A DNA stretch of 64,000 bases from M2408 sp046303515 (GCA_046303515.1 JBKCGI010000086.1:1-64000); one strand, 5' to 3'. Positions 54,953 to 63,307 are shown, counted from the stretch's first letter. Made by a program: numbers and translations. The notes: generated by a model not told the origin, from the sequence alone.

Positions 54953-54960
54953 TATTTTTG
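54953..54960 (+). promoter_or_regulatory. -7 element of the VanX-like dipeptidase gene
   Basis: TATTTTTG matches TAnnTTTG. It directly abuts the opposite-strand box at 54961-54968. Confidence 0.55.
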
Positions 54961-54968
54961 CAAAGTTA
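54961..54968 (-). promoter_or_regulatory. -7 element of the aminotransferase gene
   Basis: TAACTTTG on the minus strand matches TAnnTTTG, 17 nt before the aminotransferase ATG. Confidence 0.55.
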
Positions 54969-54973
54969 AGCAA

Positions 54974-55783
54974 TTGCATAAAAAAACACCCATTTTGATA
55001 AATTTTAAACATCTTTTTATCCTTTCTTTAATTTTTAGTGTGTATTCTTGTTCAGAAAGTCCGAAAAATGACCTTGAAGTATTACCTCCACCATCTCCGG
55101 AACAAGTAAATCTTGAGAAACATAAAAAAGATTCAATTGTTGAACTCAAAAAATCGGTTAAAAAAGATACGACTGAACAAATTCAACATTCAGGTTTAGA
55201 TTTGTTAACAGATATTCAATCGCTTGACCCAAGTATTTTGATTGATTTGAAATATGCCACTACAGACAATTTCATGAAACAGCGTTTGTATTTTGACATA
55301 GATAAAGTGTATTTGCAAAAAGATGTGGCGGAAAGATTAGTGTTGGTTCAAAAATATTTGAAGGAACTTAGACCAGATTTAAGCCTTTTAGTTTACGATG
55401 GTGTTCGCCCACTTTCTGTGCAACGCGCCATGTGGAATGCTTTGGATACAATTCCTGTTAAAGAACGCGTAAAATTTGTTTCCAATCCTGCCTCAGGTAG
55501 TATTCACAATTATGGAGCAGCGATTGACTTGACAATCGCTAAAAAAGATGGAACACCTTTAGATATGGGCGCTGGATACGACGATATTCGCAAAATCGCT
55601 TATCCAAGTTGGGAAACACATTTTTTGCAAACAGGAGAATTGACAAAAGAGCAAGTTGAAAACAGAAAATTACTGCGCAAAGTAATGGCCTCACAACGAT
55701 TTTCAAATATATCGACCGAATGGTGGCATTTCAATGCTTGTTCAAGAAATCAAGCGAAGGCGAAGTATAAAATATTGGAGTGA
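54974..55783 (+). CDS. D-alanyl-D-alanine dipeptidase (VanX/DdpX-like) lipoprotein
   Basis: A 269-residue M15D zinc peptidase. Lipobox FSVYSC (Cys about 26). Metal and catalytic motifs are SIHNYGAAIDLT (SxHxxGxAxD) and EWWHFN (ExxH). It hydrolyses D-Ala-D-Ala dipeptide or related cell-wall fragments, probably in the periplasm for recycling rather than vancomycin resistance, since no vanA/H genes are near. No ATG is available, so the start is TTG 54974, about 14 nt after its -7 box; a second TTG seven codons later is possible. Confidence 0.88.
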   Translation: MHKKTPILINFKHLFILSLIFSVYSCSESPKNDLEVLPPPSPEQVNLEKHKKDSIVELKKSVKKDTTEQIQHSGLDLLTDIQSLDPSILIDLKYATTDNFMKQRLYFDIDKVYLQKDVAERLVLVQKYLKELRPDLSLLVYDGVRPLSVQRAMWNALDTIPVKERVKFVSNPASGSIHNYGAAIDLTIAKKDGTPLDMGAGYDDIRKIAYPSWETHFLQTGELTKEQVENRKLLRKVMASQRFSNISTEWWHFNACSRNQAKAKYKILE

Positions 55784-55836
55784 AAAGCGGCACACGTGTT
55801 AATTTAAAAATATTTGCACGTGTAATTTTATTTTTG

Positions 55837-55844
55837 TAACTTTG
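55837..55844 (+). promoter_or_regulatory. -7 element of the antitoxin-PIN-elbB operon
   Basis: TAACTTTG matches TAnnTTTG and lies 15 nt before ATG 55860; it overlaps the alternative TTG at 55842. Confidence 0.55.
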
Positions 55845-55859
55845 TTTAAAATTCATAAC

Positions 55860-56120
55860 ATGAATACAAAATTAACCTTAACAATAGAGCAATCAGTGAT
55901 TGAAATGGCAAAAAAATATGCTAAAGATCAAGGTCGAAGTCTATCAGATATAGTAGAAAATTATTTTAAGGCATTAACTGTGAATAAGATTGAGAAAAAA
56001 GTTGATGAAATTGAGTTAGACCCAATGATTGAATCAATGAGAGGAAGTTTTAAAGCTCCAAAGAACTTTGATTATAAAAAAGAATTACAAAAAGCACTAT
56101 CTAAAAAACATTTAGGTTAA
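55860..56120 (+). CDS. DUF6364-family antitoxin
   Basis: An 86-residue protein with the N-terminal MNTKLTLTIEQSVIEMAKKYA, a ribbon-helix-helix-like segment typical of DUF6364 antitoxins. The C-terminal part is charged and likely disordered until bound to the toxin. It sits directly before a PIN-domain gene with no gap, forming a VapBC-like pair. ATG 55860 is chosen over TTG 55842, which overlaps the -7 element. Confidence 0.8.
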   Translation: MNTKLTLTIEQSVIEMAKKYAKDQGRSLSDIVENYFKALTVNKIEKKVDEIELDPMIESMRGSFKAPKNFDYKKELQKALSKKHLG

Positions 56121-56549
56121 ATGTTAAAAGTATTTGTTGATTCAGATGTAATATTGGATTACTTTTTTAATAGAGAACCTTATTCGATAAATTCTTCCAG
56201 ATTATTTTCATTAGCTAAGGAAAATAAATTTCGCATTTATGTTACTCCGGTTATTATTGCCAATGTATACTATATCTTACGACAAACTGCTCATGATGAA
56301 AAAGTTAGAGCACATATTTTTGAATTATTAACTTTTGTTGACATTATCGATATACAAAAAGATATTATTTCGAAAGCCTTAAAATCTGATTTCAAAGATT
56401 TTGAAGATGCTTTACAAAATTATGCATGTGAGGCAAAAATTGATATCAAATTTATTTTAACACGAAATATCAAAGATTATAAAAACAGTAAAAAAAGTGT
56501 CTTAACTCCTCAAGAGTTTTTAAATAACTTTAAGAATTATATATCATGA
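56121..56549 (+). CDS. PIN-domain ribonuclease toxin (VapC-like)
   Basis: A 142-residue PIN-domain protein. Acidic metal-binding residues are seen in VDSDVILDYF (about residue 7) and KDFEDALQNYA (about 92-102). It is the toxin partner of the preceding DUF6364 antitoxin and probably cleaves RNA. Its last 4 nt overlap the elbB start (ATGA), an unusual linkage to a metabolic gene. Confidence 0.85.
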   Translation: MLKVFVDSDVILDYFFNREPYSINSSRLFSLAKENKFRIYVTPVIIANVYYILRQTAHDEKVRAHIFELLTFVDIIDIQKDIISKALKSDFKDFEDALQNYACEAKIDIKFILTRNIKDYKNSKKSVLTPQEFLNNFKNYIS

Positions 56550-57226
56550 AAATTGGACTTTTATTATCAGGTTGTGGCGTTTACGATGGCGCTGAAATTC
56601 AAGAAGCAGTTTTAAGTTTATTAGCTATCGAAGAAGCTGGTCACGAGGCAGTTTGTATTTCTGTTGACAAAAACCAATTCCATGTCATCAATCATTTGAC
56701 GGGTGAAGAAATGCCTGAATCACGAAACATGATGGTCGAAGCAGCTCGAATAGCACGAGGAAATATTCGTGAAATTTCTACAATTACCCCTGCTGAAATT
56801 GATGCCTTGGTCATTCCTGGAGGATTTGGAAGTGCTAAAAACTTCACCACTTGGGCTTTTTCCGGACCTGACGGAACTATTTTACCTGAAGTAAAATTAC
56901 TATTGGTAAACCTTTTTAACGTTGGGAAACCAATTATTGCATTGTGTGTGAGTCCTGTTGTTTTAGCGAAAGCTTTTGAAGATTCGGACAACCACTTAAA
57001 TTTAACGATTGGAAGTGATCAAGAAAAATCACCTTACGATATAGCATCTTTTGCCCAAGGCTTGAAAAAAACTGGCGCTCACTCAGAAATGAAAACCGTT
57101 CGCGAAATTTTAATCGATAAAGAAAATAAAATTATCACTGCTCCATGTTACATGATGGATGCCTCAATTTCAGAAATTAGAAATAATATCAAGCAAGCAA
57201 TTGAAGCTTTAAATCAACTTAATTAA
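56546..57226 (+). CDS. elbB: ElbB, DJ-1/PfpI-superfamily glyoxalase-like protein
   Basis: A 226-residue protein of the ElbB family. It shows LLSGCGVYDGAEIQEAVLSL, EAARIARGNIREIS, VIPGGFGSAKNFTTWAF and ALCVSPVVLAKAF with the nucleophile-elbow Cys. In E. coli ElbB has weak glyoxalase activity and was linked to isoprenoid yield. The toxin-antitoxin genes upstream appear to share its operon. Confidence 0.9.
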   Translation: MKIGLLLSGCGVYDGAEIQEAVLSLLAIEEAGHEAVCISVDKNQFHVINHLTGEEMPESRNMMVEAARIARGNIREISTITPAEIDALVIPGGFGSAKNFTTWAFSGPDGTILPEVKLLLVNLFNVGKPIIALCVSPVVLAKAFEDSDNHLNLTIGSDQEKSPYDIASFAQGLKKTGAHSEMKTVREILIDKENKIITAPCYMMDASISEIRNNIKQAIEALNQLN

Positions 57227-57361
57227 CAAGTGAAATATTTTTCGATAAGTGTCAATTTTACACTTACTAAATGTGGTTTTTTTTCAACAAAAATTAACTT
57301 TATTTTGGCATTTTGTTAATAATATCATCATTTTTTTTCGACTAAATCGATTGAAATATTG

Positions 57362-57369
57362 TAATTTTG
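57362..57369 (+). promoter_or_regulatory. -7 element of pckA
   Basis: TAATTTTG matches TAnnTTTG and lies 40 nt before the pckA ATG. Confidence 0.55.
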
Positions 57370-57382
57370 CGCCACAAATCTA

Positions 57383-57395
57383 TCCGCTAGGCGGA
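57383..57395. repeat. Short palindrome in the pckA leader
   Basis: TCCGC-TAG-GCGGA can form a 5-bp hairpin in the 5' leader, 14 nt before the ATG. It shares the TCCG...CGGA ends with the terminator palindrome downstream of the gene. Confidence 0.45.
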
Positions 57396-57409
57396 CAAAA
57401 AATTAACGT

Positions 57410-59023
57410 ATGAACGAATTTGGTAAAAAAGGAAAAAATGCCGATTTGAACGCAAGTCTCGGACTTAACAATCTAGGAAATGTATTTTGGAATTTAACTC
57501 CAGCAGAATTAGTGGAAGACACTGTAATCAGCGGACAAGGAGTTTTAACTGACTCAGGTGCAATCGCAGTTGAAACAGGTGAATTTACAGGAAGATCTCC
57601 TAAAGATCGTTTTGTAGTTTGTGACGAAAACACAGAAAATTCAGTATGGTGGGGTGATGTAAACATCAAGTTTTCTCCAGAGAAATTTGAAAGTTTATAC
57701 CAACGCATGAAAGCGTATTTGACTGATAAAGACATGTACGTTCGTGATGCTTACGCATGTGCTGACAATGATTTCAGAATGAACATTCGTGTTGTAACTG
57801 AATTCCCATGGTCAAATATGTTTGCTTACAACATGTTTTTACGTCCAACAGCTGACGAAATCGAAAACTTTTCAGCAGACTGGAACATCGTTTGTGCACC
57901 TGGATTCAAAGCAGATCCAGCAGTTGATGGAACACGTCAACACAATTTTGCGATTTTGAACTTCACTAAAAAAATGATTTTAATTGGTGGAACAGGATAT
58001 ACAGGTGAGATCAAAAAAGGAATTTTCTCTGTTTTAAACTACGTTTTACCACACGAGAAAAATGTTTTATCAATGCACTGCTCTGCAAATATTGGAGAAG
58101 CTGGTGATACTGCCATTTTCTTTGGTTTATCTGGAACAGGAAAAACTACTTTATCTTCAGATCCAAACCGTCATTTGATTGGTGACGATGAGAACGGTTG
58201 GTCAGACAACACTGTTTTCAACTTTGAAGGTGGATGTTATGCTAAAACAATTGATTTATCTCGTGAAAAAGAGCCACAAATCTACGACGCAATCAAATTT
58301 GGTGCGATACTAGAAAATATTGGTTTTGTTGAAGGTACATCAACTCCTGATTACACTGACAATTCAATTACGGAAAACACACGTGTTTCTTACCCAATTG
58401 ATTACATTGATAATATCGCAGTTCCATCTATCGGAAAAGCGCCAAAAAATATCTTTTTCTTAACTGCTGATGCTTTTGGAGTATTGCCTCCAATCTCAAA
58501 ATTAACGAAAGAACAAGCAATGTACCACTTCATGTCAGGTTACACAGCGAAAGTTGCTGGAACTGAAATGGGAATTACAGAGCCAACAACAACTTTCTCT
58601 GCTTGTTTTGGAAAAGCATTTTTACCTCTACACCCAGCGAAATACGCTAAATTGTTAGGTGAGAAATTAGACGGAACAAACATCAACGTTTGGTTAATCA
58701 ACACTGGTTGGTCAGGTGGTTCTTATGGCGTTGGTAGTCGTATGAAATTATCTTACACACGTGCAATGATTACTGCAGCTTTAGAAGGAAAATTGGATAA
58801 TGTATCTTTCGAAAATTTACCAATTTTTGATTTAGCTATTCCTACAGTTTGTGAGAATGTACCAACAGAAATTTTAAATCCTCGTGGAACTTGGGCTGAC
58901 AAAGCGGCTTACGATGAAACAGCAAACAATTTAGCTGGACAATTCGTGAAAAACTTTGAGCAATATGCTGCTGAGACTTCGGCGGATATATTAGCTGCTG
59001 CACCTAAAGTAATGGTAAAATAG
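57410..59023 (+). CDS. pckA: Phosphoenolpyruvate carboxykinase (ATP)
   Basis: A 537-residue ATP-type PEPCK interconverting oxaloacetate and PEP in gluconeogenesis. The P-loop FFGLSGTGKTTLS lies at about residues 238-250 and IGDDENGWSDN soon after. The N-terminal GRSPKDRFVV and later RGTWADKAAYD segments are also typical. It is monocistronic with its own promoter and a strong terminator. Confidence 0.98.
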   Translation: MNEFGKKGKNADLNASLGLNNLGNVFWNLTPAELVEDTVISGQGVLTDSGAIAVETGEFTGRSPKDRFVVCDENTENSVWWGDVNIKFSPEKFESLYQRMKAYLTDKDMYVRDAYACADNDFRMNIRVVTEFPWSNMFAYNMFLRPTADEIENFSADWNIVCAPGFKADPAVDGTRQHNFAILNFTKKMILIGGTGYTGEIKKGIFSVLNYVLPHEKNVLSMHCSANIGEAGDTAIFFGLSGTGKTTLSSDPNRHLIGDDENGWSDNTVFNFEGGCYAKTIDLSREKEPQIYDAIKFGAILENIGFVEGTSTPDYTDNSITENTRVSYPIDYIDNIAVPSIGKAPKNIFFLTADAFGVLPPISKLTKEQAMYHFMSGYTAKVAGTEMGITEPTTTFSACFGKAFLPLHPAKYAKLLGEKLDGTNINVWLINTGWSGGSYGVGSRMKLSYTRAMITAALEGKLDNVSFENLPIFDLAIPTVCENVPTEILNPRGTWADKAAYDETANNLAGQFVKNFEQYAAETSADILAAAPKVMVK

Positions 59024-59060
59024 TTTTTTACTGCAAATTTCTATTTTGAAATAATTGTGA

Positions 59061-59096
59061 ATCCCTGTCCGTCAACTGACGGATGGGGATTTTTTT
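59061..59096 (+). terminator. Intrinsic terminator of pckA
   Basis: A two-part stem: ATCCC/GGGAT outside and TCCGTC/GACGGA inside an AACT loop (59061-59090), followed by T-run 59091-59096. Confidence 0.85.
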
Positions 59097-59131
59097 GTAT
59101 TTTTGACTAAATCTTAAATCAAACCCACAAG

Positions 59132-59422
59132 ATGGAAAGAACACTTGAAATTAGCAATTTAAAAAATAAATCCAAACTACACTTTTCTAGTAAAAATAAC
59201 GAGATAGACTTTGCTCAAAACACTTTGTTGGTTTCTACCTTTTTTAATAATGAAGAGTTACCTCAAAATCATTTTTGGGCTGAACTGCTAGTCTTGGAAC
59301 AAAACCTAAAAAACACTTTTTGCTTCGAACTTCCTATATGGGATAATTTTGAAAAGGTCAAAATAGTATTATCATCAAACACCATGGATTTAGAAAAGAT
59401 TGAAGTTGCAGTAATTGCCTAA
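59132..59422 (+). CDS. Hypothetical protein
   Basis: A 96-residue soluble protein with no recognisable family, signal peptide or membrane segment. It mixes polar residues with aromatic clusters (NHFWAELLVLEQNLKNTFCFEL). It lies between the pckA terminator and the convergent pseudouridine synthase gene and has no clear -7 element. It is kept because its composition and length look like a normal gene. Confidence 0.5.
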   Translation: MERTLEISNLKNKSKLHFSSKNNEIDFAQNTLLVSTFFNNEELPQNHFWAELLVLEQNLKNTFCFELPIWDNFEKVKIVLSSNTMDLEKIEVAVIA

Positions 59423-59445
59423 TCAATTATTTAATATTTGAATAT

Positions 59446-60141
59446 TTAGAGTGAAAAATCCTTAATTGGATCTAAAATCAAGTTCCAAAACTCTGGAACG
59501 TCTACCTCTATTTTAAGATTTTCCTTAGTAAAAGGATGAATAAATTCTAAAGACTTTGCATGTAAAAACAACTTATCAATCCCAAATTTCTCGATAAACA
59601 TATGATTATGATGTCTGTTCCCATATTTTGGGTCGCCAATGATTGGATGAGCAATTTTGTTCGCATGTATGCGCAATTGATGCATACGACCTGTTTTGGG
59701 AGTAAATTCTACTAAACTGTAACGCGAAGTTTCATAAGGTGGGACAGGTATTGGGATTTCAATATGTTTTATGCAATTAAAATGCGTTTCAGCTTCTTTG
59801 TAATTTCCTCGATCGTTTTTTACTGGAGAATCAATGATTCCATTTTCAGACAAATGTCCTCGAAGTAAAGCCAGATATTTTTTTTCAATCTTATTTTCTT
59901 CAAAAAGCGCCTGAAAAACAGAAACACCTTCTTTCTTTTTGGCAAATAAAATCAAACCTGAGGTTTTTCGATCCAAGCGATGAACTGGAAAAGAGGTAAT
60001 TCCTTGATTTCTCAAAATTTCTGCCAATGAATCTTCTTCAATATTTCGAGCGTAATACGAATGATGGACAAGTAAATTACTAGGTTTATTGACAATTAAA
60101 CAAAAATCATCCTCAAAAGCGATTAAATCATCTGTTGTCAT
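59446..60141 (-). CDS. RluA-family pseudouridine synthase
   Basis: A 231-residue single-domain RNA pseudouridine synthase without an S4 domain. The catalytic Asp is in HRLDRKTSGLILFAKK (about residue 57), with the downstream GRMHQLRIHANKIAHPIIGD and LFLHAKSLEF motifs. The length and lack of S4 suggest a TruC-like enzyme acting on tRNA U65 rather than an rRNA enzyme, though this is only inferred. Its start overlaps the end of the upstream basic protein gene by 14 nt. Confidence 0.88.
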   Translation of the reverse strand: MTTDDLIAFEDDFCLIVNKPSNLLVHHSYYARNIEEDSLAEILRNQGITSFPVHRLDRKTSGLILFAKKKEGVSVFQALFEENKIEKKYLALLRGHLSENGIIDSPVKNDRGNYKEAETHFNCIKHIEIPIPVPPYETSRYSLVEFTPKTGRMHQLRIHANKIAHPIIGDPKYGNRHHNHMFIEKFGIDKLFLHAKSLEFIHPFTKENLKIEVDVPEFWNLILDPIKDFSL

Positions 60142-60499
60142 ACCAAATATTTTTCCGCTTTACTCCTTTTTTCTTGCGACTTTTACTTGAATGAAAAGAC
60201 TTTTTTTGGTACTTATTGCTTCGAGAATTAAATTTTCGCTTTTTACCCTGCTTTTTGCTTTTTATCGTTTTGGAAGTTTTACGCTTTACAGCTTTTTGAA
60301 AAAGATTTTTCTTAAGCGCAATTTTCATTTTTTTAAACCCACTTGGTTTTGATTTTTTCTTTTTGGACTTGCTTTTTTTATCTTTCCCGTCAATTAATTC
60401 ATTGCTATCAGCTGAAAATTCCAAACTATCCAATTCTGCAAAGGAAATACTTCCTAAGCACAAAAATATTAATAAGATGAAGTTTTTTAATTTAAGCAT
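60128..60499 (-). CDS. Secreted charge-segregated basic protein
   Basis: A 123-residue exported protein. Signal peptide MLKLKNFILLIFLCLGSISFA, then an acidic patch (ELDSLEFSADSNELIDG), then about 80 residues rich in Lys/Ser/Arg (KSKSKKKKSKPSGFKKMKIA, KRKTSKTIKSKKQGKKRKF). It is very basic overall and likely unstructured in part. ATG 60499 is chosen over the TTG/ATG options further upstream because it places the signal peptide at the start. A second protein of the same design lies upstream. Binding to DNA, RNA or anionic glycan is possible but unproven. Confidence 0.6.
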   Translation of the reverse strand: MLKLKNFILLIFLCLGSISFAELDSLEFSADSNELIDGKDKKSKSKKKKSKPSGFKKMKIALKKNLFQKAVKRKTSKTIKSKKQGKKRKFNSRSNKYQKKSFHSSKSRKKKGVKRKNIWYDNR

Positions 60500-60620
60500 T
60501 ACTAAGTTAGTTAGATATAAAATCCTAGTTTTCATGCTTGTACGAGAAAAAATAAAATAAGTTCTATTTTTATTAAAAGTCTGTCATCTAAACATTGAAA
60601 ATTTTGAACAAGTTAGCAAC

Positions 60621-61061
60621 TCAATATCGCCTAATTTTTTTCACCCTATGTCTTTTATCAAAACGAGATTTCTTAACTTTGAAATGATTCTTTTTTGCAC
60701 AATATCTTTTTTTCTTTAATTGATTTTTATGAATTTGTTTTTTATTTAATTTATTTCTTCTATTCGTATGTTTTATAACCTTTTTGACCTTATTACTTTG
60801 ACACTTTAATCTTGAAACACTTGAAATACTTGGCTTACGACTTTTCTTCTTATTGAATTTTCTTTTTTTAAAAAAATCAATATCATCATATGCGTTTAAA
60901 ATTTCAAAATCTAATTCATCAACATTTTCTTCTTGAAAGTAATTTACTTCGAGGAAAATAGAATCAATTTCATTTTCAATTGCTAAAGAATTAAAATTAA
61001 TAAGAAAACAAACAACGAAAGTTAAGATTGATTTCCTTAAAGGTAAATTTGGATTTTTCAT
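60621..61061 (-). CDS. Secreted charge-segregated basic protein, second copy type
   Basis: A 146-residue exported protein. The signal peptide spans about 1-26 (RKSILTFVVCFLINFNSLA), followed by a long acidic patch (EIDSIFLEVNYFQEENVDEL, about 27-46, continuing as DFEILNAYDDIDFF). The rest is a strongly basic Lys/Arg/Asn/His stretch (KKRKFNKKKSRK, HRVKKIRRY) with three Cys. Layout and charge match the neighbouring gene at 60128-60499, although sequence identity looks low. Start ATG 61061. No family was recognised. Confidence 0.6.
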   Translation of the reverse strand: MKNPNLPLRKSILTFVVCFLINFNSLAIENEIDSIFLEVNYFQEENVDELDFEILNAYDDIDFFKKRKFNKKKSRKPSISSVSRLKCQSNKVKKVIKHTNRRNKLNKKQIHKNQLKKKRYCAKKNHFKVKKSRFDKRHRVKKIRRY

Positions 61062-61249
61062 ACTATTTATTTTAAGTTGATTAAATTTAAGGTTAAAAAG
61101 AAATCTATTTTCGAAATAAATAATAAAAACAGCCATTAATACCTATAAAATCAAGTGTTTATACGTGTAAAATATCTGAAAACATCTTTTAGAACAAAGT
61201 CACTAATTAAAGTCATTCTAAATAATTTTCTTTTTTCAATTATAGGTTG

Positions 61250-61257
61250 TAATTTTG
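61250..61257 (+). promoter_or_regulatory. -7 element of the SufT-like gene
   Basis: TAATTTTG matches TAnnTTTG and lies 46 nt before ATG 61304. Confidence 0.45.
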
Positions 61258-61303
61258 TAGCAAATGTTCCCAACAAAAATGGGATTTACTTTGTTTTCAT
61301 ATA

Positions 61304-61606
61304 ATGGAATTAGAAAATACAATAGTTGAAGTTCTTAAAACAATTCATGACCCAGAAATACCAGTAGATATTTTTGAATTAGGATTAATTTACGAAGTGA
61401 AAATAGAAAATGATGGTGATGTATTTATAGACATGACCTTAACATCTCCAAATTGCCCCGTTGCCGAGTCAATGCCTAAAGAAGTTGAAGATAAAGTCGC
61501 AGCAATTGAAGGAGTTAAATCTGCAAAAGTGAACATCGTTTTCGACCCACCATGGGACAAAGACATGATGAGCGAAGAAGCAAAATTAGAACTTGGTTTT
61601 TTATAA
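61304..61606 (+). CDS. SufT/MIP18-family (DUF59) iron-sulfur assembly protein
   Basis: A 100-residue protein of the MIP18/DUF59 family. It has VLKTIHDPEIPVDIFELGLIY, then the conserved SPNCPVAESMP with the key Cys, and VKVNIVFDPPWD-like VFDPPWDKDMM near the end. Members help insert or carry Fe-S clusters (SufT, PaaD-like). It lies alone upstream of fabF, separated by 170 nt, with its own -7 element. Confidence 0.9.
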   Translation: MELENTIVEVLKTIHDPEIPVDIFELGLIYEVKIENDGDVFIDMTLTSPNCPVAESMPKEVEDKVAAIEGVKSAKVNIVFDPPWDKDMMSEEAKLELGFL

Positions 61607-61776
61607 TTAGAAATACTAATTTTGTAAAAAATAAATAGTAATCTCAATTTAAATTTTTCAAAGATTAAGGCTTTTTAAAAATTTAGAGAACGATTTTACC
61701 TGAGTAAATGAGTTCGATAGATTTTTAAAGTAACGCAAAGATTTGGAAAACATTAAATTGATTTTGGAAAATACAT

Positions 61777-63015
61777 ATGAGAAGAGTAGTAATAACAGGA
61801 TTGGGAGCACTAACCCCTCTAGGAAACAACGTTGAAACTTTCTGGAATGGAATCAAAGAAGGAAAAAGCGGTGCAGCTGCCATCACGAAATTTGATACAG
61901 AAAAATTTAAAACCAAATTTGCCTGCGAATTAAAAGGATTCAATTCTAAGGATCATTTCGACGTAAAGGAAATTCGCAAGTACGATTTGTTTTCACAATA
62001 CGCTTTGGTTTCAGTTGATGAAGCTGTGAAAGATGCAAACATCGACTTTGACACCTTAAATAAAGATAGAATCGGTGTAATTTGGGGTTCAGGAAACGGA
62101 GGAATTCAAACGTTTCAAGACCAAATGCAAGAATACGATGCGGGTGATGGAACACCACGTTTTACACCTTTTTTCATTCCAAGAATTTTAGTGGATATCG
62201 CCTCTGGAATTATTTCCATTAAATACGGTCTAAGAGGAATTAACTTCTGCCCTGTTTCTGCTTGTGCAACTTCAAACACTGCTTTAATTGAAGCATTCAA
62301 CTACATTCGTTGGAACAAAGCAGATATGGTTATTTCTGGTGGATCAGAAGCTGCAATTACGCAACCTTCCATTGGTGGATTCTCCTCAGCAAAAGCATTA
62401 TCTTCCATGAACGACACCCCAGAAACTGCCTCTCGACCTTTTGATGTTTCTAGAGATGGATTTGTGATGGGTGAAGGAGCTGGAGCATTAATTATCGAAG
62501 AATACGAACACGCCATCAAACGCGGAGCGAAAATCTACTGCGAAATTGTTGGAGGTGGAATGGCTGCTGATGCTTATCATTTAACTGGAACGCATCCTGA
62601 AGGAGACGGAGCCGTTTTAGGAATGAATTTAGCGATGGAAGAAGCCGAAATTACAGCAGATCAAATAGATTACATCAATATGCATGCTACTTCTACGCCA
62701 CAAGGTGATGTGAGCGAATTAATTGCTGCAAAACGTGTTTTTGGTTCTCGTAAAAGTTTGAGTATTTCTGGAACAAAATCTATGACAGGACATTTATTGG
62801 GAGCTGCGGGCGCGATCGAAGCGATTATTTGTGTGAAAGCCATTCAAGATCAAATTGTTCCACCGACAATAAACACAACAGAAATTGAACCAGAATTTGC
62901 GAATGATTTCCATTTTCCCTTAGGTAAATCTGAACCAAAGACAATGAATTACGTGATGAGTAATACTTTTGGTTTTGGTGGACACATTGCGAGTGTTTTG
63001 TTTAAGAAAATGTAA
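61777..63015 (+). CDS. fabF: Beta-ketoacyl-ACP synthase II
   Basis: A 412-residue condensing enzyme of fatty acid elongation. The catalytic triad is complete: Cys163 in PVSACATSN, His303 in NMHATSTPQGD, His339 in MTGHLLGAAG. The N-terminal ITGLGALTPLGNN is typical. In most Bacteroidota acpP lies just upstream and rnc downstream; neither is present here, so this may be a stand-alone or second copy. Confidence 0.96.
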   Translation: MRRVVITGLGALTPLGNNVETFWNGIKEGKSGAAAITKFDTEKFKTKFACELKGFNSKDHFDVKEIRKYDLFSQYALVSVDEAVKDANIDFDTLNKDRIGVIWGSGNGGIQTFQDQMQEYDAGDGTPRFTPFFIPRILVDIASGIISIKYGLRGINFCPVSACATSNTALIEAFNYIRWNKADMVISGGSEAAITQPSIGGFSSAKALSSMNDTPETASRPFDVSRDGFVMGEGAGALIIEEYEHAIKRGAKIYCEIVGGGMAADAYHLTGTHPEGDGAVLGMNLAMEEAEITADQIDYINMHATSTPQGDVSELIAAKRVFGSRKSLSISGTKSMTGHLLGAAGAIEAIICVKAIQDQIVPPTINTTEIEPEFANDFHFPLGKSEPKTMNYVMSNTFGFGGHIASVLFKKM

Positions 63016-63055
63016 TTTTAACAATTTTTTATTTTGAACTGAAATTTAATTTCCT

Positions 63056-63063
63056 TATCTTTG
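63056..63063 (+). promoter_or_regulatory. -7 element of the YoeB module
   Basis: TATCTTTG matches TAnnTTTG and lies 16 nt before ATG 63080. Confidence 0.55.
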
Positions 63064-63079
63064 CTTATATTTACACAAA

Positions 63080-63307
63080 ATGAAATCAGAAAGCACTTTC
63101 ATCATTCATCCTTCAAATAATGAGCAAGCTATGGCTCTAAAAGCTTTTTTAAAAGCATTGAAAATGAGTTTTGAAATTAAAAAGGAAGATAAGCCATACA
63201 ATCCCGAGTTTGTAAAAGAAATTTTAGAAAGTCGAAGACAATACGAAAATGGAGAGTATACTTCTATGAATATGGATGAATTAAAAGCTTATCTGGGAGC
63301 AAAATGA
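63080..63307 (+). CDS. DUF2683-like antitoxin
   Basis: A 75-residue antitoxin. The N-terminal half (FIIHPSNNEQAMALKAFLKA) is followed by YNPEFVKEILESRRQYENGE, the toxin-binding segment of a small Bacteroidota antitoxin family. It overlaps the YoeB toxin gene by 4 nt (ATGA). A related antitoxin lies on the opposite strand at 63587-63820. Confidence 0.82.
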   Translation: MKSESTFIIHPSNNEQAMALKAFLKALKMSFEIKKEDKPYNPEFVKEILESRRQYENGEYTSMNMDELKAYLGAK

